Positions 26,227-34,840 of a stretch of 64,000 bases of DNA are shown piece after piece. The position numbers were made by a program, and so were the translations under genes. The notes under the pieces were generated by a model, which was not told where the DNA came from, searched no databases, and saw only the letters and a program-made list of their open reading frames with translations. Numbering within the stretch: the stretch's first letter is position 1; each line of letters begins with the position of its first letter. Origin of the DNA: Algihabitans sp965233705 (GTDB lineage Bacteria; Pseudomonadota; Alphaproteobacteria; Kiloniellales; DSM-21159). Where the stretch lies: NCBI GenBank assembly GCA_965233705.1, contig CBDDTF010000001.1:248001-312000 (forward strand), read 5' to 3'.

Positions 26227-27596
26227 GCCGGGGTCTCGGCCGCCCCGGCGTCGGCCGCGACCGGCCAGTCCACACCCAGCGCCGCGGCCAGGTCGGCGTA
26301 GCCGCCGGCCAGGTCGGCGCGCTCGCCCTTGTCCTGCTTGAGCACCGCTTCGATCGCCGGATAGTGGCGGATCGCCTCGTCCACCGCCGGATCGCTGCCC
26401 TGGCGGTAGGCGCCGATGCGGATCAGCTCGGCCATGTCCTCGTAGGTCGACAGCAGCCGGCGGGCGCGCTCGACCAGGGCGTTCTCCTGCGGCGTGTTGC
26501 AGCCCGGCATGGTGCGCGAGACGCTGCGCAGAAGATTGACCGCGGGATAGCGCCCGCGTTCGGCAATCTGGCGCTCCAGCACGATGTGGCCGTCGAGGAT
26601 GCCGCGCACGGCATCGGCCACCGGCTCGTTGTGGTCGTCGCCCTCGACCAGCACGGTGAAAAGGCCGGTGATCGCGCCCTGCCCGGCGGAGCCCGGCCCG
26701 GCCCGCTCGAGCAGCCGCGGCAGCTCGGCGAAGACCGAGGGGGTGTAGCCCTTGCTCGCCGGCGGCTCGCCGGCCGACAGGCCGATCTCGCGCAGCGCCA
26801 TGGCGAAGCGGGTGACGGAATCGATCAGGCAGAGCACCTCGCGGCCCTGGTCGCGGAAGGCCTCGGACAGGGCCAGGGTCAGGTGCGCCGCCTGGCGGCG
26901 CATCAGCGGCGGCTCGTCGGAGGTGGCGACCACCACGACCGAACGCGCCAGGCCCTCGGGCCCGAGCTCGTCCTCCAGCCACTCCTGCACCTCGCGCCCG
27001 CGCTCGCCGATCAGGCCGATGACGTTGACGTCGGTCGCCGTGTAGCGCGCCAACTGCGACAGCAGCACCGACTTGCCGACGCCGGACCCGGCGAAGATCC
27101 CCATGCGCTGGCCACGGCAGCACGTGAGAAAGGTGTTCAGGGCGCGCACGCCGAGGTCGATCTTGCCGCCGACGCGCGTGCGGCCGTGGGCCGGCGGCGG
27201 GTCGGCGCGCAGCGCATAGGCCAGCGATCCCTGCGGCAGCGGCCCCTTGCCGTCGATCGGCTCGCCCAGGGCGTTGACCACGCGGCCCAGCCACCCCGCC
27301 GCCGGATGCACCACCGGCTCGGCCTCCGCCAGCTCGGCCCGGCAGCCCAGCCCGACCCCGTCGAGCGTGCCGAAGGGCAGCAGCAGGGCCCGGCCGTTGC
27401 GGAAGCCCACCACCTCGCAGGGCACCTGCCGCTCGCCACGGGCCAGGATGGTGCAGCGCGAGCCGATCGACAGGACCCGCTCGAGGCCGGCCACTTCGAC
27501 GGTCATGCCGAGCACGCCGGCCACCCGCCCATAGAGGCGGTGATCGCGCAGGCGCGCGATTTCCTCCAGAATCGGATCGGCTTCGGCAAGCGGCAT
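26223..27596 (-). CDS. fliI: flagellum-specific ATP synthase FliI
   Basis: FliI is the hexameric ATPase of the flagellar type III export apparatus. The 457-residue protein shows RMGIFAGSGVGKSVLLSQLA (Walker A GSGVGKS), VNVIGLIGERGREVQEWLED, VLCLIDSVTRFAMALREIGL (Walker B) and ASKGYTPSVFAELPRLLERAGPG in segments. All are typical of the F1-beta-like export ATPases. ATG 27594-27596 is preferred over one at 27617 because AGGGA precedes it at proper spacing. Upstream lies the divergent ctrA gene with candidate CtrA boxes. Confidence 0.95.
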   Translation of the reverse strand: MPLAEADPILEEIARLRDHRLYGRVAGVLGMTVEVAGLERVLSIGSRCTILARGERQVPCEVVGFRNGRALLLPFGTLDGVGLGCRAELAEAEPVVHPAAGWLGRVVNALGEPIDGKGPLPQGSLAYALRADPPPAHGRTRVGGKIDLGVRALNTFLTCCRGQRMGIFAGSGVGKSVLLSQLARYTATDVNVIGLIGERGREVQEWLEDELGPEGLARSVVVVATSDEPPLMRRQAAHLTLALSEAFRDQGREVLCLIDSVTRFAMALREIGLSAGEPPASKGYTPSVFAELPRLLERAGPGSAGQGAITGLFTVLVEGDDHNEPVADAVRGILDGHIVLERQIAERGRYPAVNLLRSVSRTMPGCNTPQENALVERARRLLSTYEDMAELIRIGAYRQGSDPAVDEAIRHYPAIEAVLKQDKGERADLAGGYADLAAALGVDWPVAADAGAAETPA

Positions 27597-27709
27597 GGAC
27601 GTTCCCTGATCTCGCAACAGGCCGGCGCGAGCCGGAGAATCTTGGTTAATCCTCTGATGCTCAAAGATAATATTGGCTGGTCAGAGATCGACAGCATGCC
27701 GCGGCAGGC

Positions 27710-27767
27710 TTAAGGACAGGTAAAGCACCGGCGCGATACCTCATCCGTTCGGGTAAAGATTTCTTAA
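27710..27767. promoter_or_regulatory. candidate CtrA boxes between fliI and ctrA
   Basis: The CtrA site is TTAA-7 bases-TTAA. TTAA-GGACAGG-TAAA (27710-27724) and GTAA-AGATTTC-TTAA (27753-27767) each differ at one or two bases. Autoregulation of ctrA and CtrA control of flagellar genes are known in Caulobacter. A GAATC (GANTC, CcrM site) occurs near 27636. The 257-base spacer holds no gene. Confidence 0.5.
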
Positions 27768-27853
27768 CGACCTTGGGCAAAAATGGTTAACATCACAGGG
27801 TGACAAAGCCGCCCTGGACGGGACCGCGTTATCAAAGGGGATCGAGGTCGGTC

Positions 27854-28576
27854 ATGCGCGTGCTGCTCGTTGAAGACGATGCCGCCACTGCCCAGAGCAT
27901 CGAGATGATGCTGCGCTCCGAAGGTTACGTCTGCGACGTCACCGACATGGGCGAGGACGGGCTGGAAATCGGCAAGTTGTACGATTACGACATCATCGTC
28001 CTGGACGTGATGCTGCCGGACATCGACGGCTACGAAGTGTTGCGGCGGCTGCGCAGCGCGCGGGTCAACACGCCGACCCTCATCCTCTCCGGCCTGACGG
28101 CGCTGGACGAGAAGATCAAGGGGCTGGGCTTCGGGGCCGACGACTACCTGACCAAGCCCTTCGACAAGCGCGAGCTGATCGCGCGCATCCAGGCGATCGT
28201 CCGCCGCTCCAAGGGGCATTCGGAATCGATCATCCGCACCGGCCGCCTGGCGGTGAACCTGGACACCCGCACCGTCGAGGTGGACGGCCAGCCGATCCAC
28301 CTGACCGGCAAGGAATACGGCATCCTCGAGCTGCTCTCGCTGCGCAAGGGCACGACGCTGACCAAGGAGATGTTCCTCAACCATCTCTACGGCGGCATCG
28401 ACGAGCCGGAACTCAAGATCATCGACGTCTTCGTCTGCAAGCTGCGCAAGAAGCTGGCGGCGGCCACCCAGGGCGTGAACTACATCGAAACGGTCTGGGG
28501 CCGCGGCTACGTTCTGCGCGATCCGCAGGAAAGCGGCGTGCCGGCCGAGCCGGAAAAGCGCGTCGCCACCGGCTGA
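27854..28576 (+). CDS. ctrA: cell-cycle response regulator CtrA
   Basis: CtrA is the OmpR-type master regulator that controls motility, division and, in some species, replication. The 240-residue protein starts MRVLLVEDDAATAQSIEMML. The phospho-acceptor Asp51 is in IIVLDVMLPDIDGYEVL, and ADDYLTKPFDKRELIARIQA carries the conserved Lys. The winged-helix DNA-binding domain holds LTGKEYGILELLSLRKGTTL and VFVCKLRKKLA. The segments are nearly identical to what I recall of alphaproteobacterial CtrA. ChpT, its phosphate donor, is encoded at 39.2 kb. Confidence 0.96.
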   Translation: MRVLLVEDDAATAQSIEMMLRSEGYVCDVTDMGEDGLEIGKLYDYDIIVLDVMLPDIDGYEVLRRLRSARVNTPTLILSGLTALDEKIKGLGFGADDYLTKPFDKRELIARIQAIVRRSKGHSESIIRTGRLAVNLDTRTVEVDGQPIHLTGKEYGILELLSLRKGTTLTKEMFLNHLYGGIDEPELKIIDVFVCKLRKKLAAATQGVNYIETVWGRGYVLRDPQESGVPAEPEKRVATG

Positions 28577-28627
28577 GCCCGCCGCCGCCCCCGCGCGGCG
28601 CGGCGCACAGACCGCATGACAGCAATC

Positions 28628-28664
28628 GAGGGCCGGCGCCTGCATGGCGGCCGACCCTCTTTTC
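28628..28664 (+). terminator. hairpin terminator after ctrA
   Basis: GAGGG-CGGC-GCC pairs with GGC-GCCG-CCCTC with small mismatches around TGCAT. It is followed directly by TTTT. It lies 52 bases past the ctrA stop. Just after it, 28671-28713 holds three imperfect tandem units of GGGCGTCTCTTGTCC, then cheR ends from the other side. Confidence 0.6.
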
Positions 28665-28762
28665 GTGTCCGGGGCATCTCTTGTTCGGGCGTCTCTTGTC
28701 CGGGCGTCTTTTCCGGCGCCCCCGGGCCCGCTTTGCCGGCGCCGCCGGCGCGGGCGATCGCG

Positions 28763-29602
28763 TCAGCCGACGGCGGCGACCCGCTGGCCGCCCGCCACCA
28801 GGCCGTAGAGGCCGCGCTGACCGGGCAGCACCTGGAACTTGTCGGTGATTCCCAGCACCGTTTCGGCGCCACCCAGGTAAAGATAACCGTCGGGCGCCAT
28901 CTGCTTGGCGACCCGCTCCAGCACCTTGCCCTTGGTCGGCTGATCGAAATAGATCAGCACGTTGCGCAGGAAGACCACGTCGAAGCGGCCCAGCGAGCCG
29001 GCGTCTTCCAGCAGGTTGAAGGGCCGGTAGGTGACCATGTTGCGCAGCTCCGGCGAGATCTGCCAGCGGTCCCCGACCTGGGTGAAGTACTTCATCAGCA
29101 AGGTGATGGGCAGACCGCGCTGCACCTCGAACTGCGAGTAGAGGCCGGCCTTGGCCTTGTCGAGGATCGCGGTCGAGAGGTCCGTGCCGAGGATCTCGAT
29201 GCGCCAACCGTTGAGCTTCGCCCCCTGCTCTTTCAGGAGCATGGCCAGGGTATAGGGCTCCTGCCCGGACGAACAGGCGGCCGACCAGATGCGGATCGAC
29301 TTGCTCGACTTGCGCGCTTCCAGAAGCTGCGGGAGGACGATGTCCTTGAACTGGTCGAAGGGCTTGTTGTCGCGGAAGAAGAACGACTCGTTGGTGGTCA
29401 TCGCCTCGACCACGTCGCGTTCCAGCGGCGAGGCCGAGCGCGCCCGAAGCTGGACGACGATGTCGTCGACGCTGGTCAGGCCGTGCTTGCGCGCCACCGG
29501 CCCAAGCCGACTCTCGAGGAGGTAGGTCTTCTCCTGACTGAGAACGAGGCCGGAGCGCTGCAGCAGCAGCGACGCAAGGAACTCGAAATCGGACTTGTTC
29601 AT
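28763..29602 (-). CDS. cheR: chemotaxis protein methyltransferase CheR
   Basis: CheR methylates glutamates of chemoreceptors with S-adenosylmethionine. The 279-residue protein has the helical N-domain (FEFLASLLLQRSGLVLSQEK) and VVEAMTTNESFFFRDNKPFD. The SAM-binding motif is IRIWSAACSSGQEPYTLAML. ILGTDLSTAILDKAKAGLYS and DVVFLRNVLIYFDQ complete it. The ATG follows GAGGAG and overlaps the cheB stop by four bases. It is last in the che operon. Confidence 0.95.
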   Translation of the reverse strand: MNKSDFEFLASLLLQRSGLVLSQEKTYLLESRLGPVARKHGLTSVDDIVVQLRARSASPLERDVVEAMTTNESFFFRDNKPFDQFKDIVLPQLLEARKSSKSIRIWSAACSSGQEPYTLAMLLKEQGAKLNGWRIEILGTDLSTAILDKAKAGLYSQFEVQRGLPITLLMKYFTQVGDRWQISPELRNMVTYRPFNLLEDAGSLGRFDVVFLRNVLIYFDQPTKGKVLERVAKQMAPDGYLYLGGAETVLGITDKFQVLPGQRGLYGLVAGGQRVAAVG

Positions 29603-30714
29603 GCGGCGCTCCTCAGGACCTGCCGACGCAGGTAGCCGGAAATCTCCTCGATCGGCAGCACGGCCGAGCAGAGCCCGCGGGTGGCAACCGCCCCCGGCAT
29701 GCCCCAGACGACCGAAGTCGCCTCGTCCTGGGCCACCACCTGGCCGCCGGCGGCGACCACCGCCTCGCAGCCCTTCGCCCCGTCCGAGCCCATGCCGGTC
29801 AGGATGACCGTCAGCAGGCGCGCACCGTAGATCGGCGCCAGCGACCGCAGCATCGGGTCGACCGCCGGCCGGCAGAAGTTCTCCGGCGGGTTCTGATTCA
29901 GCCGGATCACACGGCCGGTGCCCTCGGCGGCCACCGTGGTGTGCCAATCGCCGGGCGCGACGTAGATGGTGCCCGGCCGCAAGGGCTCGCCGTCGCGCGC
30001 CTCGTGGCATTCCATGCCGGAGGCGCGGCCCAGGTGCTCGGCCAGCAGGGTCGTGAAGGTCGCCGGCATGTGCTGGGTGATCAGCACCGGCACGCGCAGC
30101 ACGCCCTTCAGGTCGCCGAGCAGCTTGAACAGCGCCTGGGGGCCGCCGGTCGAGCTGCCGATGGCGATGATCTCCGGCGTCTGGGACGGCGCCTGGCGCA
30201 GTTTGATCTGCCCCGGCGCCGCCGCCGAGGCACGCTGGGCGGCGGCGGCCACCGGCGGTCGCGCGCTGCGCGGCCCGGCTCCGCCGCCGCCGCGCGCGGC
30301 GCTGGCGAGCGCCTTGACCTTGGCGGTCAGCTCGCGCTTGAAGGCCTCGGCCGAGTGCAGCTCGCCGCCCGAGCTGGGCTTGGTCACGTAGTCGGCGGCG
30401 CCGGCGCGCAGCGCGCGCAGAGAGACGTCGGCGTTCTTGCGGGTCAGGGTCGAGGCCATGATGACCTGCAGCCCCGGCTTGAGCTGCAGCAGCTTGGGCA
30501 GGGCGGTCAGCCCGTCCATCACCGGCATCTCGATGTCGAGCACGACCACGTCGATCGGTTGGCGCGGCAACTGGTTGAGAGCCATCTGCCCGTTCGGGAC
30601 GGAGGCCACCACCTCGATGGTCGGATCCTGCTCGAGCGCGCGGGTCAACAGACCGCGGATCACCGCCGAGTCGTCCACGACCATGACACGATAGGGATTG
30701 GCGCTACTCGTCAT
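29599..30714 (-). CDS. cheB: chemotaxis response regulator protein-glutamate methylesterase CheB
   Basis: CheB removes methyl groups from chemoreceptors once phosphorylated by CheA. The 371-residue protein has a receiver domain with Asp60 in VVVLDIEMPVMDGL. A Gly/Ala-rich linker follows (about residues 137-170), then the esterase domain. Its catalytic serine is in AIGSSTGGPQAL, the histidine in LITQHMP and the aspartate in GMGSDGAKG. The order cheY-cheB-cheR and the overlap with cheR support the call. Confidence 0.96.
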   Translation of the reverse strand: MTSSANPYRVMVVDDSAVIRGLLTRALEQDPTIEVVASVPNGQMALNQLPRQPIDVVVLDIEMPVMDGLTALPKLLQLKPGLQVIMASTLTRKNADVSLRALRAGAADYVTKPSSGGELHSAEAFKRELTAKVKALASAARGGGGAGPRSARPPVAAAAQRASAAAPGQIKLRQAPSQTPEIIAIGSSTGGPQALFKLLGDLKGVLRVPVLITQHMPATFTTLLAEHLGRASGMECHEARDGEPLRPGTIYVAPGDWHTTVAAEGTGRVIRLNQNPPENFCRPAVDPMLRSLAPIYGARLLTVILTGMGSDGAKGCEAVVAAGGQVVAQDEATSVVWGMPGAVATRGLCSAVLPIEEISGYLRRQVLRSAA

Positions 30715-30754
30715 GCGTGTTGCCGTCCAACTGGGAGGGAAAGGACGAGCGGCG

Positions 30755-31120
30755 TCAGAGGACGCCGGCCTGCTGGAACTTGGATTCCAGGATCTCGCTG
30801 TCGAAGGGCTTCATGATGTACTCGTTCGCCCCGGCGCCGATGGCCTCCTGGATATGAGCGAGATCGTTCTCCGTCGTGCAGAACACCACGACCGGCTGGC
30901 GCGCATCGGCCAGACCGCGCAGCTCGCGGAGAAACTCGATCCCCGACATCACCGGCATGTTCCAATCGAGCAGCACCGCGTCGGGCATGTGCTCAAGGCA
31001 ACGATCCAGGGCCTGCTTGCCGTCCGCCGCCTCGTCGACCTCAAAATTGAGGCCCTCGAGGATGCGTCGGGCGACCATGCGCACGACCTTGGAGTCATCG
31101 ACGACCAGGCAGGATTTCAT
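30755..31120 (-). CDS. cheY: chemotaxis response regulator CheY
   Basis: This is a single-domain receiver of 121 residues that carries the signal from CheA to the flagellar motor. MKSCLVVDDSKVVRMVARRI has the acidic pair, Asp52 is in AVLLDWNMPVMSGIEFL, Thr is in VVFCTTENDL, and Lys is in EYIMKPFDSEIL. It has no output domain. It lies between cheW and cheB in the operon. Confidence 0.95.
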   Translation of the reverse strand: MKSCLVVDDSKVVRMVARRILEGLNFEVDEAADGKQALDRCLEHMPDAVLLDWNMPVMSGIEFLRELRGLADARQPVVVFCTTENDLAHIQEAIGAGANEYIMKPFDSEILESKFQQAGVL

Positions 31121-31176
31121 GGCCTTGTGGTCTCCGTGGGAGGCCCGGCGCGGCGGCCGGTGCCGACAGAAAGCGG

Positions 31177-31674
31177 TCAGGCCGCGACGCGGCCGTAGTC
31201 GAGCAGCCGCTCGACGCTGAGGACGACCAGGAGCTGCTTGTCCAGGCGATAGATGCCGTCGGAGTAGTCGCGGAAGCGGGCATCCAAGGTCGGCGGATTG
31301 CGCTCGAAGCCATCGGGCGCCAGGGCCAGAACCTCGCCCACCTGATCGACCAGCAGGCTGTAGAGTTCGTGATCGTGCTCGACCACGATGGCCATGCTGG
31401 CCTGGCCCTGGTCCTGCGGCGGCAGGCCGAGGCGCAGGCGCACGTCGATCGCGGTGACGATGCGGCCGCGCAGGTTGAGCGAGCCGGCGATCTCCGGCGG
31501 CGCCAGGGGGATGCGCGTCGTCCGCATGTTGCCCAGCACATCCTGGACCTTGAGGACATGGATGCCGAATAGCTGGCCGGCGATGGTGAAGGTGACGAAC
31601 TCCGTCGCGGCCTCGGCGGCCTCGATCTCCGCCTCGGTCATGCCGGCGTTCGCGCCCGTCTTGGTGATACTCAT
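31177..31674 (-). CDS. cheW: chemotaxis coupling protein CheW
   Basis: CheW links chemoreceptors to CheA. The 165-residue protein has a 22-residue acidic lead and then EFVTFTIAGQLFGIHVLKVQ, IPLAPPEIAGSLNLRGRIVT and AIDVRLRLGL, the SH3-like CheW pattern. YSLLVDQVGEVLAL and the end LLVVLSVERLLDYGR follow. Its ATG overlaps the cheA stop (ATGA), indicating coupled translation. Confidence 0.95.
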   Translation of the reverse strand: MSITKTGANAGMTEAEIEAAEAATEFVTFTIAGQLFGIHVLKVQDVLGNMRTTRIPLAPPEIAGSLNLRGRIVTAIDVRLRLGLPPQDQGQASMAIVVEHDHELYSLLVDQVGEVLALAPDGFERNPPTLDARFRDYSDGIYRLDKQLLVVLSVERLLDYGRVAA

Positions 31675-34427
31675 GCGGCTCCCCTATGGTCGCTCAGCGT
31701 CTCGTGCAGGCTGGTGAGAAGGGCATCGCGGTCCAACTTGGCCACGTAGTCGGCGAAGCCGACCGCCCGGCCGCGGGCGATGTCGCGTGGCGAGGCGTGG
31801 GAGGTCAGCGCCACGATCGGCGTCTCCGCCCAGCGGTTGGCCCGGATCTGCTCGGCCAGCTCGAAGCCGTTCATGCCCGGCATCTCGATGTCCGAGACGA
31901 TGACGTCGAAGTCGCGCCCCACGTCGCAGAGGTGCAGCGCCTCCTCGGCCCCCTCGACGCTGGTCACCTCGTAGCCGGCGGTGGTCAGCAGCGGGCCCAG
32001 CAGGTTGCGGAAGAAGGGGCTGTCGTCGATCAGCAGCACGCGGTTGGCCGCGCCCTCGCCGTAGGCCTCGTGGGTATCCACGCCGAACCAGTTGCGGAAC
32101 GCCTGGGTCAGGTAGTAGCCGGCGTCGATGATGTCGGTCGCCTTGCCGCCGACCACCGCCGAGCCGACGTAGCCCGGCCGGTCGCTGGTCAGCTCGACGT
32201 TGAGGCGGCCCTCGACGATGTCGACGATCTCGTCGACGATCAGTCCCATGGAGCGGCCGCGGTCGGAGAAGACCAGGATCGGCTGATGCCCCTCGGCGGC
32301 CAGCTCGCGCTCGGGCTCCATGCTGACCAGCGGCATCAACGCGCCGCGGTACTGCACCACCCGCTGGCCGTTGGAGTCCTCGACCTGAGCCAGGTCGACC
32401 TCCTCCAGGCGGGCGACCAGCGCCAGCGGCACCGCCTTGGGCGAACGGTCGCCGGAGCGGAAGACCAGCAGAGAGACCTCGTCCTCGCGACGCTGGAAGC
32501 GCTGCTCGAAGGCCTCGTCCTGGGCGTCGGTGACGCTGATCTCGCCGGTCTGGCTGGCGATGCCGTTGGGGTCGAGGATCATCACCACCGAGCCGTCGCC
32601 GAGGATCGTGTTGCCGCTGAAGAGCTGGATGTCGCGCAGGATCGGCGCCACCGGCTTGACCACGATCTCCTCGGTGTCGAACACCCGGTCGACGATGATG
32701 CCGAAGGTGTAGGTGCCGACCTGGGCGACCACGATGAAGTGATCGTCTTTGTCCTCCACCGACTCGGGCAGGGCGTAGGGGTCGAGCTGCAGCAGGTCGC
32801 GCAGATTGACCAGCGGCAGCAGGCGGTTGCGCAGCCGCAGCACCGGCGTGTCCTTGATCCGCTCGATCTGGTTCTCGCTGCGCGAGGAGGTGCGCACCAG
32901 CTCGATCACCGAGATCTGCGGGATCGCGAAGCGCTCCGAAGCGCACTCGACGATCAGCGCCGAGACGATCGCCAGGGTCAGCGGGATCTTGATGGTGAAC
33001 TTGGTGCCCTTGCCGGGGGTCGAGGAGAGCTCGATGGTGCCGCCGATGCGCTCGATGTTGGTGCGCACCACGTCCATGCCGACGCCGCGGCCCGACACGC
33101 TGGTCACCTTCTCGGCAGTGGAGAAGCCCGCCTTGAAGATGAACTGCATGATCTGCTGATCGGTGAGCGCCTCCACCTCGGCCTCGCTGGCCAGGCCGCT
33201 CGAGACCGCCTTGCGCTTCAGCGCCTGGGAGTTCAGCCCCTTACCATCGTCGTTGATCTCGATGATGATGTGGCCGCCCTCGTGGAAGGCGTTCAGCGAG
33301 ATGACGCCGGTCTCCGGCTTGCCGGCGCGGCGCCGCTCGGCCGGGGTCTCCAGGCCGTGGTCGGCGGAGTTCCGGACCATGTGCGTGAGCGGATCCTTGA
33401 TCAGATCCAGCACCTGGCGGTCCAGCTCGGTCTCCGCGCCCTTCATGCTGAGCTCGATCTTCTTGCCCACCTCGTGGGAGAGATCGCGGATCAGGCGCGG
33501 CAGCTTGGCCCAGGCGTTGCCGATCGGCTGCATGCGCGTCTTCATGACGCCTTCCTGCAGCTCGGAGACCACGTGGTTCAGCCGCTGCAGCGGCGCGGCG
33601 AACTCCGTCTCCTTCTGGGTGCGCAGGATCTGCAGCAGCTGGTTGCGGGTCAGCACCAGCTCCGAGACCATGGTCATCAGGTTCTCCAGCAGATCCACGT
33701 TCACGCGGATCGACTGGTGGGCGACGCTGGACTCCTTCGGCGCCTCGTGCTCGGCCGCCTTGGCCGCCTTGGGGGCGGCGGGCTCGTGAGCCGCGCCCTC
33801 GGGCGCGGCCGGCTCCGGGGCCGCGGCTTCGGCGGCGGCCTTCTGGGCCGCCGTCTCGGCGAGTTGCACCACATTCTCCATGGCGCTGCCGACCGCGGGC
33901 TCGCCGGCCTCGCTCGGCGCGCCGTCGTCGGTGGCCGCAACGGTCGGATCTGCGGCCCCTTCGGCGCCCGCTTCCGGCGCGGCCGGCTCGTCGACCGGCG
34001 CCTCGCTCTCGCTCGCGCCCGCGGATGCGCCGCCGGCGGCGACCGGCGTCTCGCCCGCCGCGCAGGCCTCCAGCCGCGCGATCAGGTCACTGTCGTCGCC
34101 CTCGGGCTCGGCCTCGGTCGCCTCCAGCACCGCGAGGATGTTGCGGATCTGATCGAGGCACTCGAGGATCAGCGAGACCGTGTCGGCGGTCACCTCCAGC
34201 TCGCCGTCGCGCACCCGGCCCAGAACGTTCTCGCCGGAATGCGCCACGGCCTCCAGCCGCGGCAGTCCCAGGAACCCGCACGTCCCCTTGATGGTGTGCA
34301 TGAGCCGGAAGATGTTTGACAGCAACTCCGGGTCATTGGGGTTTTGCTCGAGCTTCACGAGTTCGACGTCGAGAACGCCCAGGCCCTCGTTCGTCTCGGT
34401 CAGAAATTCGCTGAGCAGATCGTCCAT
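31671..34427 (-). CDS. cheA: hybrid chemotaxis histidine kinase CheA with C-terminal receiver
   Basis: CheA autophosphorylates in response to receptors. The 918-residue protein has an Hpt domain (His44 in LMHTIKGTCGFLGLPRLEAV). An Ala/Glu/Pro-rich linker of about 120 residues replaces a clear P2 domain. The dimerisation helices include LLENLMTMVSELVLTRNQLL. The ATPase domain holds DPLTHMVRNSADHGLE and DDGKGLN, then SGRGVGMDVVRTNI. There are two CheW-like regions. A receiver domain ends it (VLLIDDSPFFRNLLGPLLTT, VIVSDIEMPGMNGFELAEQI). The fused receiver is absent from E. coli CheA but found in several alphaproteobacteria. It is the first gene of the operon. Confidence 0.95.
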   Translation of the reverse strand: MDDLLSEFLTETNEGLGVLDVELVKLEQNPNDPELLSNIFRLMHTIKGTCGFLGLPRLEAVAHSGENVLGRVRDGELEVTADTVSLILECLDQIRNILAVLEATEAEPEGDDSDLIARLEACAAGETPVAAGGASAGASESEAPVDEPAAPEAGAEGAADPTVAATDDGAPSEAGEPAVGSAMENVVQLAETAAQKAAAEAAAPEPAAPEGAAHEPAAPKAAKAAEHEAPKESSVAHQSIRVNVDLLENLMTMVSELVLTRNQLLQILRTQKETEFAAPLQRLNHVVSELQEGVMKTRMQPIGNAWAKLPRLIRDLSHEVGKKIELSMKGAETELDRQVLDLIKDPLTHMVRNSADHGLETPAERRRAGKPETGVISLNAFHEGGHIIIEINDDGKGLNSQALKRKAVSSGLASEAEVEALTDQQIMQFIFKAGFSTAEKVTSVSGRGVGMDVVRTNIERIGGTIELSSTPGKGTKFTIKIPLTLAIVSALIVECASERFAIPQISVIELVRTSSRSENQIERIKDTPVLRLRNRLLPLVNLRDLLQLDPYALPESVEDKDDHFIVVAQVGTYTFGIIVDRVFDTEEIVVKPVAPILRDIQLFSGNTILGDGSVVMILDPNGIASQTGEISVTDAQDEAFEQRFQRREDEVSLLVFRSGDRSPKAVPLALVARLEEVDLAQVEDSNGQRVVQYRGALMPLVSMEPERELAAEGHQPILVFSDRGRSMGLIVDEIVDIVEGRLNVELTSDRPGYVGSAVVGGKATDIIDAGYYLTQAFRNWFGVDTHEAYGEGAANRVLLIDDSPFFRNLLGPLLTTAGYEVTSVEGAEEALHLCDVGRDFDVIVSDIEMPGMNGFELAEQIRANRWAETPIVALTSHASPRDIARGRAVGFADYVAKLDRDALLTSLHETLSDHRGAA

Positions 34428-34702
34428 CGAAGCGTGTTCCGTCTACTGACATGCGGGGGCGGCGGGCGGCGGGGCCGGCGCCGAGCGCGCGCGGCTAGCG
34501 CGGCTTCTCTCGGCAAACAATTTCAAACGCGCCCTAAAAAACGGTTACTGCCCGGATATTCCGCCGGGATGAGAAGAGGCGGCGGCCAGACCTACCGGAG
34601 CGCGCAACGCCCTGCTCCCGGCGCGAACCCCCGTCGACTCGGGCCGCTCGCCGCTGCCACGGCCGCGGGGCGGCCAAAGCCCCCGGGAAAATCACGCGAA
34701 CG

Positions 34703-34717
34703 CTTCTCATTTTCATG
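34703..34717. promoter_or_regulatory. Fur-like half site upstream of the iron permease
   Basis: CTTCTCATTTTCATG is, on the other strand, CATGAAAATGAGAAG, close to the TGAAAAT-CATTCTCAT box upstream of the binding-protein gene at 39057. It is 124 bases before the permease start. The 413-base gap 34428-34840 also carries the cheA promoter, near a CTAA-N7-TTAC sequence at 34534-34548 that only loosely recalls a CtrA box. I see no gene in it. Confidence 0.4.
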
Positions 34718-34840
34718 GCGCGGTATTAGGTTCCAGGTGATCTGGAGCAATGCCGCGGCCGCGGCGGAGGCTCAAAAAGACAGACTGGCAGACAGATAGC
34801 CCCGTCGACCTCATAGCGTGAGACGCAGTCCCCCGACTCG

